Made by a program: the position numbers and the translations under genes
The notes under the pieces: generated by a model
What the model saw: the letters and a program-made list of their open reading frames with translations, nothing else
What the model was told of the DNA's origin: nothing
The model's database searches: none
Shown here: positions 18,804 through 27,132 of the stretch, in pieces
How the letters are laid out: every line of letters begins with the position of its first letter
Numbering within the stretch: the first letter of the stretch is position 1
NCBI RefSeq assembly: GCF_002003465.1
Contig: NZ_BDDQ01000002.1
Location: 114,725-178,724, forward strand
Length of the DNA stretch: 64,000 bases
Reading direction: 5' to 3'
From: Caenibacillus caldisaponilyticus
Lineage (GTDB): Bacteria; Bacillota; Bacilli; Bacillales; Sporolactobacillaceae

Positions 18804-21800
18804 TCAAGCGAAAAACCGGTCAACGACCCGTTTGGCGGCCTGGCCGTCTTCCAACCCGCAATATTTATTGTAGAATGCATCGTATCTTTCTTTATATACT
18901 TTCTCGACTTCCTGAATATTTTGGATGGCTGTGATGATGTCATCAGTCGTTTTTAATAAGGGACCCGGTGCTTCTTTTTCAAAGTCCATATAAAAACCTC
19001 TGAGATCATCCCGGTATGTTTCCAAATCATAGGTGTAAAACAACATCGGTTTTCTTGAGTTTGCAAAATCAAACATCACTGAAGAATAATCGGTTATTAA
19101 AATATCCGCAATCAAGTAAAGATCTTGAATATCTGGATAATCGGATACATTTTTAACAAAGTCTTTTATTTCCTCAGGGATCTTGATCTTATTGGTAATG
19201 ACAACATGCATGCGCAGCAAAACAACATAATCGTCACCTAAAGTTTCTCGCATTTTTTCCAAATCTAATTGCAAGTCAAAAACAAACTTATTATTTTTGA
19301 CGGTTTGGTTATCCCTGAAGGTCGGTGCATAAAGGATCACTTTTTTGTCTTTATCGATATTCAATCGATTACGCACCGTTCGCGCAACTTCTTCTCTTTC
19401 CGGTTTATAAAAGATATCATTGCGCGGATAACCGATTTCCAATATCTCTCCCTCAAAATGAAATGCACTCTTAAACGCTTTGGTCGCATATGGACTTGGG
19501 GAAATAAGATAATCCCAGGACTTTGTCGCTTGATAAACGCGTTCCAAGTAATCTTCGTTTCTTCCTTGTATTTTTTCAATATCAAAAAGCATTTTTTTAA
19601 GCGGCGTGCCATGCCATGTTTGAATATAGGTCGTCTGCGGACGTTTCTTAATATAGGTAGGGAAATTTTGATTATTTATCCAGTAGCGTGCTCTTGCTAA
19701 ATAATAATAGTATTGCGGGCTTAAGCGCGTGATCCGCTTCGTCTTTGGATCCCTAAAGCGAATGTTTTTATTGCATACCCACACCTTTTTATAATCTAAC
19801 TGCCTTCGAACGATTTCCTCATAAATGGCCCTTGGGCTATCCGCCACTTGTTTACCAACGCCGCTTTCAAAAACGATCAATTTACGATCGACTGGCAAGA
19901 CCCGACGTGCGATATTATAAAACAATTTCATGCTCGGAAAATACAAGGGGCTCTTTCTATATCGACGAAAAAGCGTTCGCACCAAATCATCCCGCAACAT
20001 ACGATCGAACCAGCTCGTCACGGGTTTAAAGTGAAGGATCGTTTGATAGATGCGTTCACAGTTATTCCGATCGCGATGCTTTATCAATCGATCCGCGCGT
20101 TTGATATATTCTGCCTTGACACGGAACCCTCTTTCGGCATACTCGTTAAGCCGTTGGATCAGGTCTTCATGATCAAAAACGATTTCACCCGGCAAATCAT
20201 TGTCCAAATCAAAATGCGAACGGCGCTTTCCGATAAAACGGCCGCGGTCAAATTGATAGTAAATGATCGGTTTATGCAAGAAACTAAAGTCAAAGGCGAC
20301 GCTTGAATAGTCGGTCACCATCAATGCACTTTCTTTGATCAAACGTTGAACATCCACTTCTCCTTGGCTGATAACACGGATCGGTAAGTCTTTAAAATAT
20401 GGCGTAAACTTCTGCATGTTCGGATGCAAACAAAAGACAATATCAAAACCATGCCGCTCCGCCATTTCATGCAAACGGGGATCGGATACAAAAGACTTCC
20501 AACGCGCAAAATACTCACTTTCTAAAAATTCTTCGTCGGTTAAAATCCAATCCCGCCAGGTCGGAATGACCAAAAGCTGTTTTTTTACGGCCACGTCGTC
20601 GGCGAACAAACCATCGAACCTAGAAAGCCCGGTCACGGCGACTTCGCGCGGATCATATCCAAAATCTTGTACAATCATATTTTTTTCGAAATCCGAACTG
20701 ACCAAAAACAAATCGGTTTCAAATCCCGGCGCGTTTTTGCCGTAATTGGCGACCATGTTCTTAGTGCCCATGACGCCATGCTGAAGGAACACCTTTGTCG
20801 CCTTAACGGCTTTCTTAAAAGCTTTAGTACGTAAGGGATATAAATAATCCGGATGATGGGACCCGATCACCTTTGTGGCCATAAGAGTATGCCATATATG
20901 GGCTTTAGATTTGTAAATCAAAACGTTCCCGTATTTGTCGACATTCTTGCGTTCTGGCGAATGCTCTTCAATAACGTAGTAGGCCGGGTGATTCGGATGT
21001 TTTTCTCTCATATATTTGAAAAAATGAAATCCAGTATCTTGCGCCTTATACGGTCGCTCACCAATTATCCATATGTTTTTTCGCTTATTAAACAGTCTCA
21101 AGAACCAGGCCCAACGCAACATCCTGTGCAAATACACGAATGTCTCCCGATCAAAGCCGTCGATTTGGAACGATAAATTGAACCCCTTAAAAGTATAATA
21201 AGGCGTGACAACATACCATTTATCGCCGATGTTCGCAGAACCGGCGCGTATAAAATACCGTGCACGAAAACGGGGCTTGCCGATTCGGCACCTTTCAACT
21301 TCTTCTCGATCGTGCCATTTTATTTCAAAATAGGCGTCATAAATATCTTCATCCAACAAAAACTTTTGTACAATCGTATTCAAGTCCACATTCGCCTGAA
21401 AGAAATAACGACGAAGCCCAAACTTCTGCTCGGTGTCTCGTTCCAACTGACGGATGTTCACAGGCAATATGATTTCATTGTTTGAATCCCGACTTTTCAA
21501 AAGTAATCGGGCTTGTTCAATACTCTCGTGCAATGTGAAGACTTTTCCTTCAACCAACAAACGGTTTCTTTTTAATTTCAATCGGTTTACTTGTGTCTTG
21601 ACGGAAACAGTCGTCTGTTGGTTGACGGCTAAGGAGAGGTTACCTTTTTTTGTGATATAGATCCTTAAACGATTGCCCGACGCCTCCATAGATTTCAAAA
21701 CATTATGCTTTGTACGTTCAAATCTTCCCAGACGAATCGGGTATTCGAGATCGAAGCCGCCGTCTGTTCGCTTGACGTACTCTGCCTTTGGCTCAATTTT

Positions 21801-22109
21801 GAGGAGTTGTTTTTCAGTCAACGATTCTTTCGGCCTTCTGATCACAATAAAAAAATCATATACATCTTCTATGTTTTCCGGAATGGCAATACGCGCTAAA
21901 TCTAGTGAAAAGTCGAATCGAGCGGAAGGGGAAGCAGCATCCACTCTGATGACATGTTCATTTGATCGTGAAATGAGCAGGAGTTGTGTGACGACGACAT
22001 CAGGACGTGCCAACTCCCCTTTAATCTTTATTAAGCGATCCGCTTGTTCCAAAACAAGGAGATGTTTTAACCTTTTTCGTTTAAAGGAAAAGAATTTACC
22101 AAACTTCAT
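18804..22109 (-). CDS. tandem-domain CDP-glycerol/ribitol glycerophosphotransferase
   Basis: Very large teichoic acid polymerase-family protein of 1101 residues, about one and a half to two times a normal TagF. The N-terminal 300 residues are beta-rich and variable. A first CDP-glycerophosphotransferase domain (about 330-690) has S-H-H-P-D-Y-L-Y-P, V-F-L-Q-H-G-V-M-G-T-K-N and M-V-T-D-Y-S-S-V-A-F-D. A second, classic domain (about 740-1100) has I-Q-T-W-H-G-T-P-L-K-K-M, I-G-Y-P-R-N-D, L-Y-A-P-T-F-R-D and I-T-D-Y-S-S-V-M-F-D. Both halves keep the D-Y-S-S motif, so both may be active. Start ATG follows AAGGAGAGACACCT. It is the last gene of the tagD-B-F-G-H run. It could be bifunctional or act on an unusual polymer. 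Confidence 0.88.
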   Translation of the reverse strand: MKFGKFFSFKRKRLKHLLVLEQADRLIKIKGELARPDVVVTQLLLISRSNEHVIRVDAASPSARFDFSLDLARIAIPENIEDVYDFFIVIRRPKESLTEKQLLKIEPKAEYVKRTDGGFDLEYPIRLGRFERTKHNVLKSMEASGNRLRIYITKKGNLSLAVNQQTTVSVKTQVNRLKLKRNRLLVEGKVFTLHESIEQARLLLKSRDSNNEIILPVNIRQLERDTEQKFGLRRYFFQANVDLNTIVQKFLLDEDIYDAYFEIKWHDREEVERCRIGKPRFRARYFIRAGSANIGDKWYVVTPYYTFKGFNLSFQIDGFDRETFVYLHRMLRWAWFLRLFNKRKNIWIIGERPYKAQDTGFHFFKYMREKHPNHPAYYVIEEHSPERKNVDKYGNVLIYKSKAHIWHTLMATKVIGSHHPDYLYPLRTKAFKKAVKATKVFLQHGVMGTKNMVANYGKNAPGFETDLFLVSSDFEKNMIVQDFGYDPREVAVTGLSRFDGLFADDVAVKKQLLVIPTWRDWILTDEEFLESEYFARWKSFVSDPRLHEMAERHGFDIVFCLHPNMQKFTPYFKDLPIRVISQGEVDVQRLIKESALMVTDYSSVAFDFSFLHKPIIYYQFDRGRFIGKRRSHFDLDNDLPGEIVFDHEDLIQRLNEYAERGFRVKAEYIKRADRLIKHRDRNNCERIYQTILHFKPVTSWFDRMLRDDLVRTLFRRYRKSPLYFPSMKLFYNIARRVLPVDRKLIVFESGVGKQVADSPRAIYEEIVRRQLDYKKVWVCNKNIRFRDPKTKRITRLSPQYYYYLARARYWINNQNFPTYIKKRPQTTYIQTWHGTPLKKMLFDIEKIQGRNEDYLERVYQATKSWDYLISPSPYATKAFKSAFHFEGEILEIGYPRNDIFYKPEREEVARTVRNRLNIDKDKKVILYAPTFRDNQTVKNNKFVFDLQLDLEKMRETLGDDYVVLLRMHVVITNKIKIPEEIKDFVKNVSDYPDIQDLYLIADILITDYSSVMFDFANSRKPMLFYTYDLETYRDDLRGFYMDFEKEAPGPLLKTTDDIITAIQNIQEVEKVYKERYDAFYNKYCGLEDGQAAKRVVDRFFA

Positions 22110-22163
22110 AGGTGTCTCTCCTTATCCGTACACTCCCGAAAAATGCCTCATTGCATTTATACA

Positions 22164-22967
22164 TTATCTGCTTCCATGACCTGCCGTCATTCGGACTTCA
22201 TACCGTTTTTGCATGAATTGTTGTTTCATTTCTTTCGTCCACGTTTTATATTCTTTTAAAAATTTTTCGTATTTCGGCATAACCTCTTTAATCGGACCGT
22301 AATCCCGCAACTCTCCGTACTCCAGCCAAAGCGCTTTTTCGCAAAACTTCTTGACTTGCCCGAGCGAGTGGCTAATGAAAAAGATCGTCTTACCTCGTTT
22401 TTTAAAGTCGTTCATCTTGTCCAAACATTTATCGGCAAACGTCTGATCGCCAACGGACAAGGCTTCGTCGATCACCAAAACATCCGGATCGATGTTCACC
22501 GAAATGGCAAAACCGAGCCTTGACTTCATCCCGCTCGAGTACGATTTGACCGGCTGATCGATAAATTTGCCGATATCGGCGAATTCGATGATTTCCGGCT
22601 CCAGCTTACGGATTTCCTTTTTGCTGAAGCCGAGCATCAAGCATTTTAATTCGATGTTTTCTCTCCCGGTCAACTCGTTGTTCAAACCGGAAGCAATGGC
22701 GATGAGCGATGCTTGTCCCTTCACTTCGATCGTGCCCGATGTCGGCGGTATGACGCCGGCGATAAGGTTCGAGAGCGTCGACTTGCCCGATCCGTTTACG
22801 CCGACAACGCCGATAACGTCGCCTTCGTCCGCCGCAAAGCTGACGTTGCGCAAGGCATAAAAATCCTCGCCGCGGCCGCCGAATAAAATGTCCAACAGTT
22901 TCTCGGAATTCGACTTGTACATCTTATATTTTTTGGTGACGTTTTTAAGGACAACCGAATGCCCCAT
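22164..22967 (-). CDS. tagH: TagH, teichoic acid export ABC ATPase
   Basis: ATP-binding subunit that powers transfer of lipid-linked WTA across the membrane with TagG. It has 267 residues. Walker A G-V-N-G-S-G-K-S-T, signature S-Y-S-S-G-M, Walker B V-L-V-I-D-E-A-L-S-V-G-D and the switch His in I-S-H-S-L are present. After the ATPase fold only a short charged tail (about 225-267) remains, so it lacks the long extracellular C-terminal part of Bacillus subtilis TagH and is closer to the short TarH type. It lies 18 bases after tagG. GGAAGTGAT precedes the ATG. Confidence 0.94.
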   Translation of the reverse strand: MGHSVVLKNVTKKYKMYKSNSEKLLDILFGGRGEDFYALRNVSFAADEGDVIGVVGVNGSGKSTLSNLIAGVIPPTSGTIEVKGQASLIAIASGLNNELTGRENIELKCLMLGFSKKEIRKLEPEIIEFADIGKFIDQPVKSYSSGMKSRLGFAISVNIDPDVLVIDEALSVGDQTFADKCLDKMNDFKKRGKTIFFISHSLGQVKKFCEKALWLEYGELRDYGPIKEVMPKYEKFLKEYKTWTKEMKQQFMQKRYEVRMTAGHGSR

Positions 22968-22985
22968 AATTTATCACTTCCGTAA

Positions 22986-23795
22986 TTATAAATAATCAAC
23001 GAAATGATCCCTGAACCTGAGATGAAGTACAGAACCGATGATCAACATGGCTAACGTCACTGTCCAGAAATAAATCGTATAGTGCCAATGTGCCACACCA
23101 TACCACGATGTGCCGAGCAATGCCGCGCGATATCCATCGACAACATAAGTAATCGGATTAATCAGCATGACGGTTTGCACGAGCGCATTTTTTGATGTCC
23201 ATAATACAGGCGTCAAATAAAGCAACATACGAACAATCGATTGAACGATCATTTGTACGTCACGGACAATGGTCGCCAACGTTGAGGTGATCAAGGACAA
23301 CGCAATCACGAACATCAATACGGCAAACATAAAGTATGGCAGCTGAACGATGTACACGGACACCGATTCACCAGAAAGGAGAAGTATAACATAAATGACC
23401 GCTAAAAACATCAAGTGTTGATAAAACTTGGACACAATGACATACGTGGGAATAACGCTTAATGGGAAACTCATTTTGGCAATCGTTCGGATTCGGCTGT
23501 AAATCGATTTCGAGCCTTGAACGATGGCCTGGTTAATGAAAAACCAGATGACAAAACCGGCAAACAGCCAATGATGGAAGGGTATGGAGTCAATATTATA
23601 ATGTTTTCCACTTCCGCGGATGCCAAATCCAAATACAAACCAATAAATGCCGATTTGTATCATCGGATTAATGATTTCCCATAAGATGCCCAAATAATTG
23701 TTACGGTTGGCGCTTTTCAATTCATAAAGCGACAGCCTGCGGACTAAGTAAAAGTTATTCACTTGTTCCTTCAAGATGATCCAAACGGAACGCAT
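22986..23795 (-). CDS. tagG: TagG, teichoic acid export ABC permease
   Basis: Membrane subunit of the WTA exporter, 269 residues with six hydrophobic segments, ABC-2 permease family. The amphipathic start (V-N-N-F-Y-L-V-R-R-L-S-L-Y-E-L-K-S) and N-Y-L-G-I-L-W-E-I-I-N-P-M-I-Q-I-G-I-Y-W are highly typical of TagG/TarG. The ATG at 23795 is chosen because AAAGGA lies about eight bases before it and it matches the family's N-terminus; eleven extra codons are open upstream. The gene lies 13 bases after the TagF-like gene and 18 before tagH. Confidence 0.95.
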   Translation of the reverse strand: MRSVWIILKEQVNNFYLVRRLSLYELKSANRNNYLGILWEIINPMIQIGIYWFVFGFGIRGSGKHYNIDSIPFHHWLFAGFVIWFFINQAIVQGSKSIYSRIRTIAKMSFPLSVIPTYVIVSKFYQHLMFLAVIYVILLLSGESVSVYIVQLPYFMFAVLMFVIALSLITSTLATIVRDVQMIVQSIVRMLLYLTPVLWTSKNALVQTVMLINPITYVVDGYRAALLGTSWYGVAHWHYTIYFWTVTLAMLIIGSVLHLRFRDHFVDYL

Positions 23796-23808
23796 AAGTT
23801 GATCCTTT

Positions 23809-25029
23809 CTACCCATTGTTGACGTCATATTCCCGGGCCGAGCGGTTCAAAAAGACTTTTTCAGCGATTCGATGCGAGGATTCACCGCATTCCAAGTAGC
23901 AAAATCTTTGATAAAAAGCGTCAAATGATGCTGGAAGCCGGTAATTGTTCTTCTCCAAATCATTAATAGCGGCGATGATCTCCTCCGTCGTCGTCACGAG
24001 CGGACCGGGCGCTTCGTTTTCAAAATCAAAGTAAAAACCGCGGATTTTGTCCCGGTATGTGTCGATATCGTAAACATAAAAAATCATCGGCCGCTTCAAA
24101 ATGGCATAATCAAAAAACACCGAGGAGTAATCCGTGATGAGCAGATCGGATATGACGTATAGTTCACGGATGTCCTCATGATTGGAAAAATCAAAAGCAA
24201 AACCGTTATAACGGCTTAAATCAAATTGCTCGGCGATGAGATAGTGCATGCGTAATATTATAACATATCGATCTCCAAGCTCTCTTTCGAGCAATTCCAA
24301 ATCCAATTTCAGATCAAATTTGTAACGCCCTTTGGCATAGTACTCGTTATCCCGCCACGTCGGGGCGTACAAGATGACTTTTTTGTCTAATGGAATTCCA
24401 TATTTTCGCTTGAGCGCTCCAATGGTTTCCGGTCGGTTGGCTTTAAAAAGAAAATCGTTGCGCGGATACCCAGATTCAATGATTTCTTTATCGAACTGGA
24501 ACGCGCGGCGGAAAATTTCCGTGGAATACCGGTTAGGCGAAATCAGATAGTCCCAGTTTCGCGATTCTTTATAGAAATTTCTTTTATAAGTTTCGGTCGT
24601 CGTTCCCGGCATATGCACTTCTTCGATATCGGCCGCCAGTTTTTTCAGAGGCGTGCCGTGCCAGGTTTGCAAATAAATCGTGTGCTTCGGTTTGGGGATC
24701 CAAAGCGGCAGGCGGCTGTTGGTCACCCAATACTTCGCCAGCGCCATCAAAAATAACCATTTAACCGTAAAACGTTTGACAACTTTTACATCTTTATCCA
24801 TGAAGTTTTTAAGATACCGAGGGTCTACACTCCAATACATGTTATACTCCGGGTAATTCTCTTTTAAATATTCGTAAATGGCCCTCGGATTACAGCTGTA
24901 TTGTTTGCCGAGATAACTTTCAAAAATAATGAGGTTATCACGGGCCGGCAACAAAGAAACGATTTGAAAAACAAGTTTATATAGCTTTTTTATTATCGAT
25001 AGCTTTTTTATTTTTCTCATCATGCCCAT
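23809..25029 (-). CDS. tagF: TagF-like CDP-glycerol glycerophosphotransferase
   Basis: Peripheral membrane enzyme of 406 residues that transfers glycerol phosphate from CDP-glycerol to the growing WTA chain. It corresponds to the catalytic half of TagF or to a TarF-like primase. Motifs: L-Q-T-W-H-G-T-P-L-K-K-L, catalytic His region; I-S-P-N-R-Y-S-T; S-G-Y-P-R-N-D-F-L; L-Y-A-P-T-W-R-D; L-R-M-H-Y; and L-I-T-D-Y-S-S-V-F-F-D. The N-terminus is basic and amphipathic, as expected for membrane attachment. It sits between tagB and tagG in one leftward operon. Whether it adds one or many glycerol phosphates cannot be told from length alone. Confidence 0.88.
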   Translation of the reverse strand: MGMMRKIKKLSIIKKLYKLVFQIVSLLPARDNLIIFESYLGKQYSCNPRAIYEYLKENYPEYNMYWSVDPRYLKNFMDKDVKVVKRFTVKWLFLMALAKYWVTNSRLPLWIPKPKHTIYLQTWHGTPLKKLAADIEEVHMPGTTTETYKRNFYKESRNWDYLISPNRYSTEIFRRAFQFDKEIIESGYPRNDFLFKANRPETIGALKRKYGIPLDKKVILYAPTWRDNEYYAKGRYKFDLKLDLELLERELGDRYVIILRMHYLIAEQFDLSRYNGFAFDFSNHEDIRELYVISDLLITDYSSVFFDYAILKRPMIFYVYDIDTYRDKIRGFYFDFENEAPGPLVTTTEEIIAAINDLEKNNYRLPASFDAFYQRFCYLECGESSHRIAEKVFLNRSAREYDVNNG

Positions 25030-25070
25030 CCGAATTCACCAATTTGTCAATAAATAAGTGGGTTGAAAGT

Positions 25071-26279
25071 CTATAAGCCCTGTTCCATGGGTTCGAGAGG
25101 TTGCTCTTCCGATTTATCAGCAACAAACAAGTAATGAACAAGATTCCGGCTCGAATGACCGGTAGAGTACTGATTCCACGTTCTCGAAAATTCCTCGATT
25201 TTATCCAAATCAAACTTGCCGTTTTTTATGGTCTCTATAAGGTCATCCATATTATATACGACCGGGCCGGGGACTAATTTTTCATATTCACCCCACAGCC
25301 CCCGTGATCTTACATATTCCTTTAAATCATAAGGATAAAAAATCATCGGCCTTTTTAACAAGGCATATTCATATGGTACCGAGGAATAATCCGTTATTAA
25401 GATGTCAGTGACCAGCAATAATTCGTTGATATCGGGATACAAGGAATAATCATAAACAAACCCCGGATATAGTTTTTCGATTTCAATTGTATTTTTAATG
25501 GCGGGATGCAACTTTAGGAGAACAATATATTCATCCCCCAGTTCCCGATACATGCGATGCATGTCCAGTTTTAAATTAAAATGATGGATCTGATCATCCC
25601 GATAAGTTGGCGCGTATAAAATGACCTTTTTTCTTTTTAGCTCTTTATTTTCAGCGGTTAATTTTTTGATGATTCTGCTTTGTGAGTCGGAATCATAAAA
25701 AAGATCGGTTCTCGGAATGCCACTCCGCAAAATTTTTTCGGGGGGACACCCAAACGCGTCCATAAAAATTTTTGCCATAGCTTCCGAACCGACTACAATT
25801 TTATGAAAATTATTATAAACTTTTTTAAACCTCTTTCTGGCTCTTGCCGATCGTTCCGCAACCGAACGATCCCGAAACCCGAAGGTTTTGATCGCGCCAG
25901 CCGCATGCCATAATTGAATGCATTGAACTGTATTTTTAAAATTTACGGCGGCTAAAAAAGGATAATAATTGTCCACCAAAATCCATTGGGAAGTTGCCAA
26001 ATGATAGATTAATCGCACCCAATTTACAGGATTTTTAAAATCCATACTAATGTAAATAGCATCGGGCACGTGTTGTCGGTTGATATGACTGTTTTTTTTA
26101 CATATAAAAATAATTTTATATGGAATGTCTTGCCGCTTCATTTCATTATAGACAAAAAGACAATTTTGGCTGAAAGACGCCAATATGAGTGTCTTCTGAC
26201 GAAGCGGAAAACATTTACATAAGTTAAACATCAACTTAAATAACAATAAGTAGGCCTCTATACATATTTCTTTAACCAT
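25071..26279 (-). CDS. tagB: TagB-like CDP-glycerol glycerophosphotransferase (primase)
   Basis: Enzyme of 402 residues of the type that adds the first glycerol phosphate to the ManNAc-GlcNAc-PP-undecaprenyl linkage unit. The C-terminal transferase domain has Q-L-W-H-A-A-G-A-I-K-T-F-G-F, the TagB-type variant of the catalytic His motif, followed by a basic R-S-A-R-A-R-K-R-F stretch, S-G-I-P-R-T-D, L-Y-A-P-T-Y-R-D, L-K-L-H-P and I-T-D-Y-S-S-V-P-Y-E. It overlaps tagD by eight bases, consistent with coupled synthesis. TagB is preferred over TagF by the W-H-A-A-G motif and context. Confidence 0.85.
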   Translation of the reverse strand: MVKEICIEAYLLLFKLMFNLCKCFPLRQKTLILASFSQNCLFVYNEMKRQDIPYKIIFICKKNSHINRQHVPDAIYISMDFKNPVNWVRLIYHLATSQWILVDNYYPFLAAVNFKNTVQCIQLWHAAGAIKTFGFRDRSVAERSARARKRFKKVYNNFHKIVVGSEAMAKIFMDAFGCPPEKILRSGIPRTDLFYDSDSQSRIIKKLTAENKELKRKKVILYAPTYRDDQIHHFNLKLDMHRMYRELGDEYIVLLKLHPAIKNTIEIEKLYPGFVYDYSLYPDINELLLVTDILITDYSSVPYEYALLKRPMIFYPYDLKEYVRSRGLWGEYEKLVPGPVVYNMDDLIETIKNGKFDLDKIEEFSRTWNQYSTGHSSRNLVHYLFVADKSEEQPLEPMEQGL

Positions 26280-26670
26280 TTTTAGCTTGGAATAGGTCGT
26301 TTTTGATTTTCGTCGTCGAGATACCGACAGTGCGCGGTAAATAAATCACTTCACAATAATCATTTAAGAAATCGAAACGACCTTTCCAATCGTCCCCCAT
26401 TACAAAAATATCGACATCGTATTTTTTTATATCCTCAATTTTTTGATCCCAGCTTTTTTCAGGAATGACTAGATCGACATAACGGATGGCTTCCAGAATC
26501 AGCTTGCGATGTTCATAGCTGTGATAGGCTTCTTTATGCTTTTGTGCATTAAATTCATCGGTTGAAAGGCCGACAATTAAGTAATCTCCGAGTTCTTTCG
26601 CTCTTCTTAGCAGATTGATATGGCCCCAATGAAGCAAGTCATAGGTGCCATACGTAATAACCTTTTTCAT
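26272..26670 (-). CDS. tagD: TagD, glycerol-3-phosphate cytidylyltransferase
   Basis: Makes CDP-glycerol from CTP and sn-glycerol-3-phosphate. It has 132 residues, the family length. The HxGH nucleotide-binding motif is in Y-D-L-L-H-W-G-H, and the R-T-V-G-I-S-T-T-K-I motif is at the C-terminus. ATG at 26670 follows AAGGGTG by about ten bases; four extra codons are open upstream (GTG at 26682). It is the first gene of the tagD-tagB-tagF-tagG-tagH-tandem TagF run, with a strong promoter 38-65 bases upstream. Confidence 0.96.
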   Translation of the reverse strand: MKKVITYGTYDLLHWGHINLLRRAKELGDYLIVGLSTDEFNAQKHKEAYHSYEHRKLILEAIRYVDLVIPEKSWDQKIEDIKKYDVDIFVMGDDWKGRFDFLNDYCEVIYLPRTVGISTTKIKNDLFQAKNG

Positions 26671-26706
26671 GATCGATATCACCCTTTTAAAGGTTTACAT
26701 TAATAG

Positions 26707-26735
26707 ATTATAAATGTTCTATATCTTAATTTCAA
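26707..26735 (-). promoter_or_regulatory. SigA promoter of the tagD operon
   Basis: Leftward TTGAAA (26730-26735), exactly 17 bases, then perfect TATAAT (26707-26712), shortly upstream of tagD. Confidence 0.7.
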
Positions 26736-27085
26736 ATGCACATCGGCCTTCGCTTAAGTCAAGCTGCCATTGGCATTCTTTTATAATTCCTTTAAAAACA
26801 TTTTGTTTAACCAAACCTTTAAGCACAATACACATGTTAGTCCTTCATAATCATGGCAGATGTTTAACTCGCCTTTTATGCGTGAAATCACAATTAATAC
26901 AGACCGCGATGACAGCACATACATACCCGTGGATGATCGATCTGGCGTCCTAAAAAAGACTCTGATTATAGATTAGAACACTTACATCACAAGTTCCCAG
27001 AACAAAATAAAAACTGCATTACTATGAAACTCATAGCGAATGGTCATGGGTATCGAGTATCGGCCTTTAAAAAGCACAGTACAAC
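26736..27085. other. intergenic region upstream of the tagD promoter
   Basis: About 350 AT-rich bases between the tagD promoter and the terminator of the glucosaminidase gene. No gene or RNA structure is supported. Confidence 0.4.
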
Positions 27086-27120
27086 AAAAAAAAAGGGGGC
27101 GAACATGAACCATCGCCCCC
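27086..27120 (-). terminator. terminator of the SH3-repeat glucosaminidase gene
   Basis: Arms GGGGGCGA (27095-27102) and TCGCCCCC (27113-27120); leftward it is followed by a run of nine T. Confidence 0.88.
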
Positions 27121-27132
27121 GAATGATTATAT

